64,000 nt of DNA from Carex sylvatica (Eukaryota; Streptophyta; Magnoliopsida; Poales; Cyperaceae), in assembly GCA_964058845.1 (NCBI GenBank), contig CAXKVR010000067.1, positions 1 through 64,000 of the forward strand. The letters run 5' to 3'. Positions 11,902 through 24,006 of this stretch are shown piece after piece; position 1 is the first letter of the stretch; the number at the start of each line of letters is the position of its first letter. The notes beneath the pieces were generated by a model, which was not told where the DNA came from, did not search any database, and saw only the letters and a list, made by a program, of their open reading frames with translations. The position numbers and the translations under genes are program-made.

Positions 11902-14020
11902 TCCAGAGTCCACTACCAAAGTATGAAGAACAAAAATTGAAAAAAGAATATGCAAATAATTATAATGTATTATGTACCTTATTTTCTCTTCTCATTTAAA
12001 ACAAGTTTTCTATGAATAAGTAATGTCTTTAAGCCTATTTTTTCAAAAATGAATCGGCCCAATTTACTTCCAAGAAAAGAATAAATTGTCCACGAATCAT
12101 AATCAACATTCAGGGCTTTTAATCTTTATTGGATTTTTTTCATTTTTTCATTAAATAATCCATCAAATTCCTCTTCTTCTTTTTTCAAATAACTAATAGA
12201 TTTGATTTGATTTCTTTTCGGCCAAGATAAATTCCTTTGCATAACAGATCTCAAGGGATAGGGATATTTTGATTTAAACATACGTTGCTATTTTATTATG
12301 TTAGATACAATAATTTGATAGAGTCGAAAAAATTTCCTGTTTGAAACTTTTTTTATTGTTTATATATAATTTGGATTTGAGTAATTGGGTTGCATTGTAA
12401 TTTTTATTTTTTTTGCTACTATTTACAAAATTACTAATTTTTTTTTTTTTTAGTTGTTGAATGTTGGAGCTGGGAGAAGAAATGAGAAGAGTAGAGTAAA
12501 TGAGAGGAATGAAAAAAGGGGAGGGAGGGAATGGAATGTTGGGGCTCACGAGAATAATTTGTTAATATTTTTAGAGGAGGGGTATTTTGTTTAATGAATT
12601 TTAGAAGAAGGATAATTTGTAAAATTTCTCAGCAAAAATCTTTTTTTTTTTTTTTAATCTATGATTTAGATATCTATTATGGATATCATTGTATTACTAA
12701 AATTTGTAAATTTTTTTTTATCAATATATCGTTAGCGATATTTTGTCGCTGACCTTAAAAAAAATAAAAAGATAGTAAAAATATTTTTAAAAAATTGGAA
12801 AATTTAGTATACAAATACATATTCATATAAAGATTATATTAAACGGTTCAGATCAATTGTTAGAATTTTTAAATATAAAATTTTAATCCATCGCACAAAC
12901 CAATATGCTGTGTGCAGAGCAGTGTTGTAAAAGACAACCATTTAGGCCGATTAATCAGTCAATTAGTTATTGGCGACAATCAAACCGTTACGAAATTTTC
13001 CAACTAATTGACCAATTATTTTTTATTATAACCGATTATTATTCCCGATTAATCACTTGATGATACTTTGTCCGTTCGACAAGCACATACTGTTATTTGC
13101 AACATTGGTGAAAGAGTACCATAGCCTCACTCCCTTAGAAATACAGAAACAAATCTGTTGCGATCCGAATTGGATGAACAGTATCCTGAAATTCCTGTTT
13201 TTTTAAATCCAACTGTTGATTTATTTTGAGATGTGTGCATAGAAAAACTAGCTGTTTAGAGATGCATGCAGAGAAAAAGTTGAATGATTAGATTTAAAAA
13301 AGCATGAATTTCATAGTACTCCAGATTTCATTCTCAGAAATACTGTGGCTAATTTTGATTTTGTTATGGGCAGTCAAGTGGGCAAAGAAATATGATTGGC
13401 TTTTGTGTTGTGACAGTGACTTTCAACACAGTTGCATGTGTAAGCATTTGATCCAGAAACTTAAACAATGAATAGAGATAGAGATAGAAATGCTTGTCTG
13501 TGGCCTCCTTTGAGTGGGCCACCATGTTGCATGGTTTTTCTTTCTTTTTTATTGTTTGGTTTATTAGCACTTGTTTGGTTTTTCTCTTCTAGATAACATA
13601 ACTTTCCCACCAATTAATTAGGCTATTTCAAAAATTGATTTTTGGGTGATGAAAATCACTGAGTTTGTAATAATTAAGTTTCGTGTATATTTTGCGTCTT
13701 TTTTTATATATTGAATATGCACAAATTGAAGAAAAAAAAAATTCTATTTAAATTTTGAACTTACGAATTTGTACTTTAAAAAAAAATATTATTTTGGTCG
13801 TTAGACTAAAAATAAGTCGTATATTAGAATTTGTCAAAATGAAATCGAAATATTAAACAAAAGAAAAAAGTTTCTATGCAATTAATCAATTGACAACGCC
13901 ACACTATTTGACTCGATGGTATATTTGAAATACTCTAAATAAATATATTAAATTTAATTAGATGCTATTGAACATCAATTGTTTATTTATTTGCAAGATT
14001 TTCTAATGTCACTCTGACTG
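11902..14020. other. Gene-free region with MITE remnants
   Basis: No gene found. A CAGTGTTG-family hAT-like MITE lies at about 12922-13107 (ends CAGTGTTGTAAAAGACAACC and TTATTTGCAACATTG), with only a loosely matching flank. A foldback remnant precedes it near 12.8 kb. The 82-codon minus reading frame at 12301-12549 is low-complexity and unconvincing. Confidence 0.5.
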
Positions 14021-14353
14021 CCGACATTTTTATTTATACCATATTTAAAAAAAAAAAAATTATTTTTTGTGGAGATATCGAAAAATACCAGGGCTTCTAA
14101 ACCAATATGCGGCTCCATTCTTGAGGGGCCGCATATTGGCTTGGCGGTCCCTCAAAAACCCAAATAACGACTGCAATATTAAATACCGGCGGTTCCCCAA
14201 AAACTCAAATAACGACTGTAATATTAAATATATTTAGGTTTTTGAGGGGCCTCCAAGCCAATTTGCGGCTCTTTAAAAGTTAATTTGAAAGTTCTCATAT
14301 TTTTCGAGTTCTGTATGATTTGAGATATTTTGATTTATTTTTTATTTTTTGAA
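14021..14353. mobile_element. CCGAAATTTTT-family MITE with worn right end
   Basis: The left end CCGACATTTTTATTTATACC matches the copy at 9343. The right end is degraded, so the 3' border is approximate. The core contains GGGGCCGCATATTGGCTTGG and its inverse CCAAGCCAATTTGCGG, plus a direct duplication of about 45 bp: ATAACGACTGCAATATTAAA and ATAACGACTGTAATATTAAA (about 14163 and 14208). Confidence 0.65.
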
Positions 14354-15790
14354 AGGGTATATCTTTGTTTAATTCATTACAAAAGTCTGTTTTGACTTAG
14401 TCTTACATGTCAATATTTTTGATAAATTGTCACAGTGAAGTCAAAATATTGAACAAACAAGTGGTGTCAAATAAATATTCGGCAACAACTTACCATTTGA
14501 CTTTGGTTAGTGTTCAAATGCTAGATAAAGATGTTTTATTTTAGTCTTTTCAAGTATGATAAATTGTATTGCAACCCAACTATTTAAGATATTTATCAAT
14601 ATTTTTATTTCTTTGATAGCTGTTTAGGATCTAAACTCCACCTGTGTAGTTTTTCAAGCCAAGAAAAAGTACGTATGACGGTTCGTGATAGATTTGACGA
14701 GTTAGCGGTAAAAAAAACTGCTTCTTTATAGAAATGAAACTCTCATGAATTGAGGTAGGAGTAGTACTTGAATGAGTGATCTCCTGAGAAGTCTCTGTGT
14801 TGTTGATTTCGGTTGAGTTTTATTTCTAACGTACTCTAACTTGTTTGAGAATAAAGACTTTGAAGAAGAAGAAGCTGTTTAGGATCTAGTACCCATTTAA
14901 TTGAATTCGTATCCTCTGAATTAACTCAAAAAGGAATCTTTTGAGTTAATACATTTTGACCGTCTGATCATCTTTAAAATTCGTGCAAACTAAATTCGCA
15001 CTAATATTGAAGACTTCAAGTTTTAGGCGGAGACCGGATGGATTTCGTTTACAATCGGACGGCCGATATCTATTAATGCAGACCATGCGGACTCATTTAA
15101 TTTGTGTAGAGGATTTCTAGAAGTGAAAAAAAGGGCAGAAAGGGACACTCTTCTCTTTGGTTTCTCTTTTCTATGGTGAGGTAAAAGAATTCCTGAAAGT
15201 GAAAAAGCAACCATGGCCCATAAGAAATAGGCCCATGTTTCTCTTTTAACAGCAATAGTTCAGTGCTGTCCATTTCTGCTGCCAATATTTCAATCAGTTA
15301 ACAGTTCTATTTCTGATGCCCATGTTTCTCTTTTGTTCTCTTCTTCTTCTTTTTCTTAGTAATCATTTGTGTTCTTGTCTTCTTATAATACCAGGTACAT
15401 GTTAATTTGATATATTTGATGCTTCAAGATTCAGTATTTGTTTGCTGATTTTCAGCTTCATAACTAGTCTAGCTTTAACAGCATCAGAGGAAAACTTTCT
15501 TTTATTTTTTTTTTAAACATAAATAGCTACAATTTATTAGTTTCCGTTGATAAAAGAAAAAAAAAAAACCTACATGAGTTGCTACATATATACCCAGAAA
15601 AAGAACCCCTAACTGGCAACAGGGTCTCTATCTCAGCTATGAAAAATCATCAGTAATATTAGACCATGGCCCACACATATGCCAGTAAAAACAAATCCCT
15701 GGATTATAAATACCAGAAACCAGTCAAGGCCCATGGAAAATACAAACCATGTACTGATAGTCTAGTCCAGCAGTGCAGTTTAGGTTAATT
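14354..15790. other. Gene-free spacer with one AACTCAAAAG-family MITE
   Basis: The MITE lies at about 14907-15096, with TTAACTCAAAAAGGAATC near the left end and the TATTAATGCAGACCATGCGG end on the right. A segment at about 14640-14720 (TTCAAGCCAAGAAAAAGTAC, GACGAGTTAGCGGTA) recurs in altered form near 53.63-53.70 kb. No coding evidence. Confidence 0.45.
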
Positions 15791-15898
15791 AGATGGGCAT
15801 CGGAGCATTCCGATGCGCTTTAAGATTAGTGCGCACGAAGTATGGAATGCGACACCTATGAATCTTAAAGAACATCAAACGGCTCTGATGCCCATCAG
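15791..15898. repeat. Hairpin-forming inverted repeat of about 105 bp
   Basis: The outer arms GATGGGCATCGGAGC and GCTCTGATGCCCATC enclose inner arms CTTTAAGATT and AATCTTAAAG. The whole segment can fold as one imperfect stem. It could be a MITE with a worn target site or a structured transcript; nothing decides between them. Confidence 0.55.
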
Positions 15899-16716
15899 AC
15901 CAGAGTGGCGCTATGGTACTATGCATAGCACGGATTGGTCTGTACTATGGCTATTTATCTTTGTTTTCAATGTTCAAACAATCAATATGATCTCCACATG
16001 AAAATATATTTGCAAACTAAATTTCATATTTTTTATAATTTTTTAAATGGTTAAAAAATCACTATTTGTTGAATGGTCTAGAATCTTTAAATTAAGTGAT
16101 TTTCTACCTATATAAAACAATAGCGAAAAAATTCTAAAAATATTAAATTTGATTTATAAGTGCATTTACATATTGAGATAATTTTTAACGATTCAAATTA
16201 ACCGTTGAGAAGAGCTTCCGCTGCATTTCTTCATCAAACTAGTGGTAATCTCTCTCTTAAATTTAATTTTACACAGAGATTTTAGTTCGAGCAGGGATTG
16301 ATTGAAATTAAATTGTAGCTCTATACCCTACACAAATTCTAAACAATTTGTTGAATTGATTGCAATTTTATGGTGCAATCAACCCAACATAAAAATAGAT
16401 GTTCATTAGATTTGGTTGTTTCAGTTTTGAACTGAGCTGAATTCTCTTCTAATGAAGAACAGTTCATTGAAAAAATTATAGAATGTTCTCTCCCTATTTT
16501 CTTGTTTCAAATTTTCTAAAAAAGCCCATGAAAAATGTAAACCTTACAATGTCCAGCAAGGCCCATGATCCAAGAAATAAGTACATAAAATTCTAAAAGC
16601 CAGATCACAACAGAAATAAGTACACCATTTGATAAGAGTTGCAGTATCTTAAAACTTAAAACTTAAAACATGTTATCTGCACAAGAACATGCTGATGCAT
16701 CTCTGTTGAGATTGAA
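15899..16716. other. Spacer downstream of the F-box gene
   Basis: This holds a foldback remnant (about 15,980-16,210, with words AACGATTCAAATTAACCGTT) and the likely 3' untranslated region of the F-box gene from about 16,620. No gene seen. Confidence 0.4.
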
Positions 16717-17808
16717 TCATATCAAGTAACAAGGCATGTAAATCCACGAACCCGGCGCTAACCTCCCACGCAGGTTAACCAGCTTCTTTCTTTTCCCTGT
16801 GCTCAAATTCATCGACACAAAATTTTCACATCGCACAAGCATTAACACGATGTCTTTCTCGGGATGTAATTGCAAATGTTCCAAGAACCACGTGTGGACA
16901 CCTGAATAAAGATTATCAAGGCTCAATTGGTGATTTAACATCCATTCTTGTTTGGTGTAGCTCTTAAGAACCCAAACAAACAACAATCTTTTCCTGTTGC
17001 ACAAAGATACATAATGCAAGAGCCCTTGGGACTGTCTGATTTCAACCAATGTACGGTTTTCCATATCGGGCGGGTGGATCACCTGATAGGAACATTTGTT
17101 TGGGTTGATGCACAATATTTCATAATGAGTTGTTATACGATGCACCTTTCCTTCAACAAAAGTGCCCTTCAAACATAATTCGATCCTCGTGTCACACTCC
17201 AATTCTTTCTGACTTATGCACTTGCCTTTCTCGAACGAGAAAATGACAATAGAAGTATCCTTTGAAAAGCAGATGATGTGAAACTGAGAGGATGCTTGAG
17301 GATCGAAAGCTAAAGAAAAATCGAGTGAAGGACCATAAGATTGAATGAAGGACCACACATTTAGCAGAGTCCGGGTTGCCGGGTTATACACATATAGATC
17401 GTGTTCAGTTATGGTGTTCATGTTATGGGCATCAATAAGTAGAAGCCCGTTACAGCAGTCGATTATTCTTAAAACATCATAACTAGATAAGGCGCTGATC
17501 GTTCTATCAAAATTTACCTTGTTAGCGCCACGAGATAAGTTCACAAATCCAGCAGCAGAGCTAGATTTGTTGTAGAAAATACCACTCAAAGTTGGTCGTA
17601 AGTGATCGTTGAGCACAATGGCTTCAAAGGAGAGGGAGAGCCATGATTTGCATACGGTTCTGCAGCGAAAGAAGGGCTTAGGTGGCAAGCGAGAGAGGAT
17701 CTCTATCACCAAATCATCTGGGAGCGTACTGATCGATGATGTGGCTCGGTTGATCAGCCTTCGAGTCTTGTTGTTTCTCTTCCTGATCCTCTCCGATCGG
17801 CGAATCAA
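16717..17808 (-). CDS. F-box protein, FBA/kelch-associated type
   Basis: A single-exon gene of 363 aa. After a basic start (RRSERIRKRNNK) comes an F-box at about residues 29-70, with LPDDLVIEILSRLPPKP followed by CRTVCKSWLSL, the classic SKP1-binding pattern. The region after it has CCNGLLL and YNPATRTL (residues about 117-150), motifs of the F-box-associated domain of plant families. Such proteins are the substrate adaptors of SCF ubiquitin ligases; the target cannot be told from sequence. The start is the first methionine of the open frame, and length is normal for the family. No intron signal is needed and no break is visible. F-box genes expand quickly in plants, so an exact orthologue is uncertain. 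Confidence 0.9.
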   Translation of the reverse strand: MIRRSERIRKRNNKTRRLINRATSSISTLPDDLVIEILSRLPPKPFFRCRTVCKSWLSLSFEAIVLNDHLRPTLSGIFYNKSSSAAGFVNLSRGANKVNFDRTISALSSYDVLRIIDCCNGLLLIDAHNMNTITEHDLYVYNPATRTLLNVWSFIQSYGPSLDFSLAFDPQASSQFHIICFSKDTSIVIFSFEKGKCISQKELECDTRIELCLKGTFVEGKVHRITTHYEILCINPNKCSYQVIHPPDMENRTLVEIRQSQGLLHYVSLCNRKRLLFVWVLKSYTKQEWMLNHQLSLDNLYSGVHTWFLEHLQLHPEKDIVLMLVRCENFVSMNLSTGKRKKLVNLRGRLAPGSWIYMPCYLI

Positions 17809-17863
17809 GGTGTGTCATATTTCTGTGGGGCCAAGGAAAGTAGGTGCAATGTGCAGCGTATAG

Positions 17864-19530
17864 AGAGAGATGAGATGGAACAGTAGCACAGTTAGCTAGA
17901 AAAAAAGTCTTAAGACAGCAGTTATCAAAGGATTAAGAATTCGAGCTCCTCTCACGATTTCACACCCATTGCGAAGCTTTTCAAAAGAGAGAGAGAGAGA
18001 GGAGAAGAGAGGGAACAAGCTAGATATACTAATCAAGCGAGAATTAAATAGAATCGGAGATAACGGATTCCTAAAAATGGCATCAACGTGCCCATGGAAT
18101 ATTAGTGGCAACCTTCAAAAATTACAATCGTTTAATTTAATTATCTAGCCAAATTAGTAAATGCTCCATAATTAGGTCGTTAATTATGTAGTATTCCTAA
18201 CATTTTGCTTTTCTAGCTACCAGATTATATCATCTTTAAAATATAAATTATTCCCGCATTCTATTATATACTTTTTTAGTAAAGCGTTCTATTATATATA
18301 TATATATACCGCCATTTTTATTAATATCCAAACTTAAATAGGAAATAATAGAATTGTTCGGATCTGCTGAATAATTTTAAAAATGTCCAAACCGACCATT
18401 TTTTTAGCTAGTCAGGAGTATAACTTTTTTTTTGAAATATTTTCTAGATTACTTTTGTTGATGTATAATTAGCATAATTATACTAAAATGCGCTAAATTA
18501 TTTAAAATTATGTTAGGTTATATTAAAATACACTAAATTACGCTAAATTAGCTAGACCGATTTTGTGCCATCTTTCATAAATTATAAAAAATAGTAAAAA
18601 AATTTCAAAACTGTAAAAATTGGGATTTTAAAAGTTCATTATATAACTAATTTATTGAGTTACTTAGATCGAAAAATAGAAATGAAAATTTTAATCGGAA
18701 ACTTCAACTCAAGTTTTGAGACTCTTCTCTTCATTTTTGGCAATTCTGAATTTCGTAAGCTTTTCGAAAAGTGACCATTTGCTAAAATTGGACACTCGAG
18801 TGTTGTTTTATGGCTGTTTGAAGTTTCATCATCGTTTTTCATGTCATCAGTTAAGATATGGTCTCTCTTAGCGTAATTTAGTGTAATTTAACATAATTTC
18901 AAATAATTTAGCATATTTTAGCTAATTATATATCGAAAGAAGTTATCTAACAACTTTTTTTTTTTTTTTTTAAAAAATTCCTGACTAGCAAAAATCGCCG
19001 ATCCTCATTTAAATTCCAACATGCCCAAAAATGGCCAGTTTAGACATTTTTAAAATTACCTAGGAGCCTGGGCAATTCTGTTATTTTTATTTAATTTTGG
19101 ATATTAAAAAAAAAAGGCGGATTATATATTAAGCATTCATTTTGGACAATCTTTTATTTATAGTATACGAAGTGTTCACCATCTTTTTTTAGAATGATAA
19201 CAAAGAAAGAAAGAATTAAAGTTAAACACTTTATCAAATATGTAAGAAAACAACTTTCAGAATTTTTATAAGAACGTATGGTATAAGTAAATTTAATATT
19301 ATGCATGGTATTAGAGTGAAATAAAAAAAATGTACCTCAAAATAGAACAAATAGTGCAATTTAAAAAAAGAAATAATTTTATAAAAATAGCTAGTTTACA
19401 GTACTGCAAAAGCAAAAATACAAAAATTTGCTCTTAAAATAACCCTATCCTTTCCTTTTTTAAAGGCTAAGCCATATTTGGATTGTCAAATATAATAAAC
19501 TATAAATGTGCCTTCCAAATTAAGAACTCA
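17864..19530. other. Intergenic region between F-box and RING genes
   Basis: The first part is the F-box gene's 5' flank, with a GA-rich stretch at about 17,985-18,010. Around 18.46-18.56 and 18.86-18.93 kb are clusters of GCTAAATTA-type words (AATTTAGCATAATTT and similar), which face each other as an imperfect inverted repeat around 18.6-18.85 kb. No gene is supported. Confidence 0.4.
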
Positions 19531-19537
19531 GCTACCT

Positions 19538-19544
19538 TATAAAT
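19538..19544 (+). promoter_or_regulatory. Likely TATA box of the RING-H2 gene
   Basis: TATAAAT lies about 95 bp upstream of the ATG at 19637. This spacing fits a plant core promoter with a short leader. It is a sequence match only. Confidence 0.45.
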
Positions 19545-19636
19545 ATTAACCCCAAATGCTCAAACTTTAGTTGCAAAAAATCTTATAATCTTCATTAATA
19601 AATTTCTTAATTGGATTTATTAATTGAAGGTCAACC

Positions 19637-20470
19637 ATGAAAATCTTGTCTCTCTATCTGGTGTGTTTAATTTGCTTTGTTGTCGCCATTTTTTTCATAT
19701 TCCTCCTTATTACATTGTTTGGAAGCTGCTGTAAGAGGTACATAGATCATGTCAGAGATGATCACCGGTACCGACTTCCTCGAAGAAACCCGATGTGGAA
19801 CATGCAATTTTCTTCTCTTTGGTCTCTCCGGCCACGCCGAAATAGCGCTAGCTATAGCAGAAACATACCTCCTACCACTCGATTGCGATCACAGATTATA
19901 TCCTCTGTTTACCGCATGCCATCACGTGCGGCGCCCCGCCCAAGCAACGCTGATACGGCCAATGCACCACTGGCAACCGATCAATCACAAAGGACAGCAG
20001 CACCTTTTCCTAGCGAACCTCGCCAAAACAGAGTCCATAGGCCGGCCTGCGCTTGTTGTATCCACCAAAGCAGAACCTTGGCCCCGATGCAGTACGGGCC
20101 CAACCCGAGCAATGGTGGGACCAACATACCTCATACAATCCTCCAATCACAGACGATGACCCCTATGCGTTATGGGCCCCACCAAAGCCAACCACAGACG
20201 ATGACCCCCGAGCCGAGGGAAGGACCAAAAAGTAGAAATTCAGATATGAATAATGTGTATCTATCGGCCTTTATCTACCAAAAATATGAAGATAATAAGA
20301 ACACCGAGTGCGTCGTATGCCTTAATGAGTTGAAGAATGGAGAGAGGGTTATGCGGATGCCGGTGTGTAGCCATTTGTATCATCAAAAGTGCATCGTTCT
20401 ATGGCTGGTGCAGGAACCAAGCTGTCCTTTATGTCGGTCACCGGTTAAGTTATCATTATCAGTTGGCTGA
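19637..20470 (+). CDS. RING-H2 finger protein, ATL-like E3 ubiquitin ligase
   Basis: A single exon of 277 aa. Residues about 4-30 form a hydrophobic membrane segment (LICFVVAIFFIFLLITLFG) followed by CC and basic residues, so it is probably membrane-anchored. The middle (about 60-200) is proline/serine-rich, with internal near-repeats TMTPMRYGP and TMTPEPREGP. The C-terminus carries a RING-H2 domain: CVVC, 14 further residues up to the PVC cysteine, then SHLYHQKC, a conserved tryptophan and CPLC. All eight zinc ligands are present, so E2 binding and ubiquitin transfer are expected. The PxC and W positions match the ATL family, but the family's GLD motif is not clear. A shorter paralogue lies at 37285. 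A 136-codon frame overlapping it in another phase is a by-product. Confidence 0.88.
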   Translation: MKILSLYLVCLICFVVAIFFIFLLITLFGSCCKRYIDHVRDDHRYRLPRRNPMWNMQFSSLWSLRPRRNSASYSRNIPPTTRLRSQIISSVYRMPSRAAPRPSNADTANAPLATDQSQRTAAPFPSEPRQNRVHRPACACCIHQSRTLAPMQYGPNPSNGGTNIPHTILQSQTMTPMRYGPHQSQPQTMTPEPREGPKSRNSDMNNVYLSAFIYQKYEDNKNTECVVCLNELKNGERVMRMPVCSHLYHQKCIVLWLVQEPSCPLCRSPVKLSLSVG

Positions 20471-21069
20471 ATTGATTGCTGTTCTCTGGTTTTACATGTA
20501 ACCTATTTACATTTCTTACATTCAAGTGCTATGTATGTCAATGTCAAATTTATAGCATTAATATGAGGATTTGTTAGACGTTACTTTTTTAATGTACATT
20601 AGTTGGTGTGAATTTGAAGTCTATTTTGACAAATTCAATTGAGCGTTTAAATTTGTGTTTTCCTTTTTTTTTTCTTTAAATGTTGTCACTTGTCATCCAA
20701 AGCAGAGCAATTAAAGAAAACCATATGAAAAAAATAATCAAGATCATCAAAAGTTTTATGCAATGGAGTTATATTATGGGTTTGACATGCCTCTAGCCTA
20801 AATCAAGGTATTGAACAAAGGAGGTCTAAATTCAACTGGTAAAACACAGGATACAACAGGTCCTTTTATAAATGAATAACAATCAAGTGGATATGCATTA
20901 TTCCGACTCGGATCACATTATATCTTGCGTGCAAAGTGATTACATCTCTTATATTTTTATCTAAAACCAGGCCCTGAAGGATACAATAGAAATAATACTT
21001 GAGCAGAGCATGCTCAGCAAGAGAAAAAAAGAAAAGAAAAAAAGAAAAGAAAAAAGAAGAACACAAATA
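20471..21069. other. Convergent intergenic region
   Basis: This separates the convergent RING-H2 (+) and lipase (-) genes and should hold both 3' untranslated regions. A purine-rich run (AAAGAAAAGAAAAAAAG type) lies at about 21,025-21,060. No further gene is seen. Confidence 0.5.
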
Positions 21070-24006
21070 CTAGGGTTTTGTTACTTGTGGGGAAGGTTGC
21101 ATTGAAGAAGTATAAAGAGACCGCAGTTGTCGGTTAATAAGCTTGCTGTGGTTCAAGGCAACCTGTTAATACAAAAAAAGGAAATTTCTGATAAAACAAT
21201 CAGTTGTTAATTTCTGATAAAAGAGACTTTCTGTAGATTCATGCAATGGTCTGTTATACCAATGAGTACAGTAATTGGTATGAAAGGATCAAAAGCTACA
21301 ATTTCCAAAAGGTGCAGATCAATACCACATGTTGCAAACATTCTTATGGATTTTGGTACTGTAGGTATTGGCATGTTACCAGTACATATATATACCTTCC
21401 TTACCATAAACTTGTGGTGTACACCAAACTATTGTTCTAATAATTTTAGAAAATCAGGCTCAAAACCCAAGCCTGGCCAAATGTAGGAGCAAGGTGCTGT
21501 ACCAGTTCAGGTACAGCACCTCCTGGTACACCAGGTACAGTAAATTACCTTCAGTTCGATATCATCTGACCACCACTGCTCAAGCCCGTGTGCTTCCAGA
21601 AACTTCTGTGGCCCTTTAGACATAACAAAAAGCTTTGCCACAACATCTCCAGCCCCACCACTGGCAACTACACCTCCCTTCCCCGTACCGACATCTGTTG
21701 CCACTGCGGTCCCCGCAGGGTCATTATAATAACAACAAATGTAATCACTGTTATTGACATACAAAAATGGTGTCCATTTGTTCACCTCAGCCTCACTTCT
21801 CCTCTTCTTCTCTCCACCTATGGCTGGAGAAACTGTGCCGGTCCCTCTTGATGGCAACCGGGCTCTCACCTTTTCCCAAAGTGACCCTGCCTTTTCACCA
21901 AAACTAATCAAGCTCCTTGCCAAGGAAACTGAGGGGGGGTTGAACAAGTGGCACTCCACAAAAATTCCTTTCTTGGCAAGTGCCTTCCCTACTTGAAGTG
22001 CAAACCCGGCACCTAATGAGTGGCCCCCCAGACAAACATTGGTACTCCCAAAAGTACCAACTATCTCATTTAATGCATTTAAGGAGCCGGTAAACCTAAC
22101 CGATCCTTTAAGGCTCTCCCATGCGAGAAACCGAAGGTCATCTTCCAGGTCACGCCAAATAGTGGGGCGATTTAATAGAGTCCCACGAAGAGCAAGCACT
22201 GCTCGTGGGGCCCCACTTGGTCTGACAAGGATGAAGTCTGAAAGAGCTGCTGTTCGGTCCCACTCAAAAACTGCACCATAAATTGAGCCGTCCCGCTCAT
22301 CAGTTAGGATTCGGATCAGCTTGTACTTGAACGGCTTCCACCATTTTGGGGCTAGGCCGGTGGTTTCGTCTTTTTTCTCTTGCCGATCCAACTCGAGCAG
22401 ATACACAGCTTGGATGAAGCATGCTATCACCATTCTTTTGTAATTTGGGTCTTTCCTGTAAATTTACCAGATTAAATTCACTAATTTTTGTATCATTTGC
22501 TTACACAACTATGCACCTAATAAAGAAAATGGTGGTAAAAATAAGCCTGTAATTATGCTGAATTGGGAATTTAATGTGTTCATTTAACCTGAAATTCTCA
22601 CTTTAAGCTAATTTTTAATGCACATTTCTGTCAATTAACCCTCAACTAGTGCAATCACTCTCACCTTTGAAGAAACTTGGCCTCAATCTAGGGGTGCAAA
22701 CGGATTGGATACGGATCGGATAGTGGTAAAACCATATCCGCATCCGTTTTTATTTTTCGAATATGGATACAGATACAAATCAGATCTGTTTTTTTTTTAT
22801 AACAGTGAATAACATAATTTTTTTTTTCATAATATATACTGAACTATATGATATATATCTATTATTCGGATACGGATAATTAAATTTAAAACCATATCGA
22901 TATCCGTACCCGCACGGATATTCAGATATCAGATATCCGTATCTAATTTTCAGATAAGGATCCAGATACAGTAATATCCGATTCGTTTGCACCCCACCTA
23001 CCACAATCAATTCTGAAAGGAGTAATCTAGTGTCATGGGTCCTGCCCAATTTCCAACAATTGTTCAACCAAGTCTCACAATCTTAAAATTTGATCAATAC
23101 AATGTTAGTTAATTTTTTTTTTTTCTGTTGTAAATTGTTTCCGATATGAAATGAAAACTGGTAGAGCATATTCACTTTCTCAGAAAGAGAAAAAGGATAA
23201 TAAAAAAAGTTTAGGCATCAAATCTTTTGTATTTTTTTTGGTAAAATAACATTTTTTTAATAAAAAAAGAATATTAAAAATGAGAATATTTTGAAACCCC
23301 AAAGTCTTTATCCGAATATTTAGAAACGAACAAAAATGAGCCACAATTTCTTCAGGGTTGCGTGTGAAAAAATTTAGAAGTAAAACTGGGTAAAGATTTT
23401 AACAGATTAGTTTTAGCTTCATGCAGTGCACGTATTATTAGAATCAAAACAGTGTTGCACAATTAGTGCGCTGCATGCAGTCAAAATTGCTCTGTTAAAA
23501 TACTTACCCGTAAAACTAAGGCAGGCTACAAAATTGGAATTTTGTTTTGGCCGAACAAATTCGGAAATTTGTCTTCAAACAAGCATTTGAAAAGATAAAA
23601 TCTGGATTTTCCTTTTACATCATCTGTGTTGTTATCCGTATAGGGGATCAAATAACTTACCTAACGACCCGCTTCACTAACCGTTACTTCTAATCGCCAG
23701 AAAAGTTCCCCGACTGATTGCAACTTTTCAAGAGACAAATTGAACCTTGTTCGCCATTTGGCAAATTTCAAAAAGAAAAGAGTAGATATATCCAAAACCT
23801 AAATAAAGAAGGAAAACACCAAAGCACAGATCCAAAGAGGAAAATCAGAAAACGAACCAGCTGGAGCGAATGAGATCTCGCCAGTTAGGAGACGAGAGGT
23901 TGCGAGGCCCTGAGACATGGAACTCGTACGGATGAGGCGTGGTTTCAGATGGTTGCTCTGGTGTGGAGAAAGCAGCAGTGGCTTCAAGCGGAGGAGATTT
24001 CGCCAT
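21070..24006 (-). CDS. Alpha/beta-hydrolase lipase, class-3-like (At4g10955-like)
   Basis: Three exons on the minus strand: 24006-23858, 22455-21549 and 21162-21070, giving 382 aa. The first junction splits a Trp codon (AGCTG|GT...ACAG|GAAAG) and the second is in phase 0 (CTGAAG|GTAA...ACAG|GTTGCC). Both keep the frame and restore conserved text: FHVSGPRNL before the first junction and SKLINRQLRSLY after the second. The nucleophile elbow GHSLG is at residues 194-198 with Ser196 as the predicted catalytic serine, followed by HLFNPPSVSL, a feature of this plant subfamily. Relatives are often labelled GDSL esterase/lipase, but the visible motif is GxSxG. The substrate is unknown. The N-terminal 25 residues are low-complexity. 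Intron 1 (1.4 kb) contains a hAT-like MITE and a 140-bp hairpin. Confidence 0.92.
22690..22997. mobile_element. hAT-like MITE in lipase intron 1
   Basis: The ends are TAGGGGTGCAAACGGATTGG and CCGATTCGTTTGCACCCCA, inverted repeats of about 18 bp. The interior repeats GGATACGGAT / ATATCCGTA words throughout. Flanking octamers match poorly, so the insertion is old or the borders have shifted. A right-end fragment of the same family is at about 39494-39586 (ATCCGTATCCACACGGATAT ... TTTCACCCCTAGG). Confidence 0.72.
23379..23518. repeat. Hairpin of about 140 bp in lipase intron 1
   Basis: The left arm includes GGGTAAAGATTTTAACAGA and CTTCATGCAGTGCAC; the right arm includes GTGCGCTGCATGCAG and TCTGTTAAAATACTTACCC. 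Pairing runs along almost the whole length, with a short loop near 23,445. It may be a small MITE or a structured intronic RNA; no target-site duplication was identified. Confidence 0.65.

Noticed and set aside
12301..12549. 82-codon minus-strand frame rich in Ser, Pro and Lys
   Set aside because: It is translated from T- and A-rich simple sequence with no conserved motif.
19749..20159. 136-codon frame overlapping the RING-H2 gene in another phase
   Set aside because: It is a by-product of the GC-richer coding sequence; the RING frame has a clear membrane segment and zinc ligands.
22039..22281. Plus-strand frames across the lipase exon (also 21588-21851 and 21754-21996)
   Set aside because: They are antisense to a well-supported conserved exon and show no family motif.
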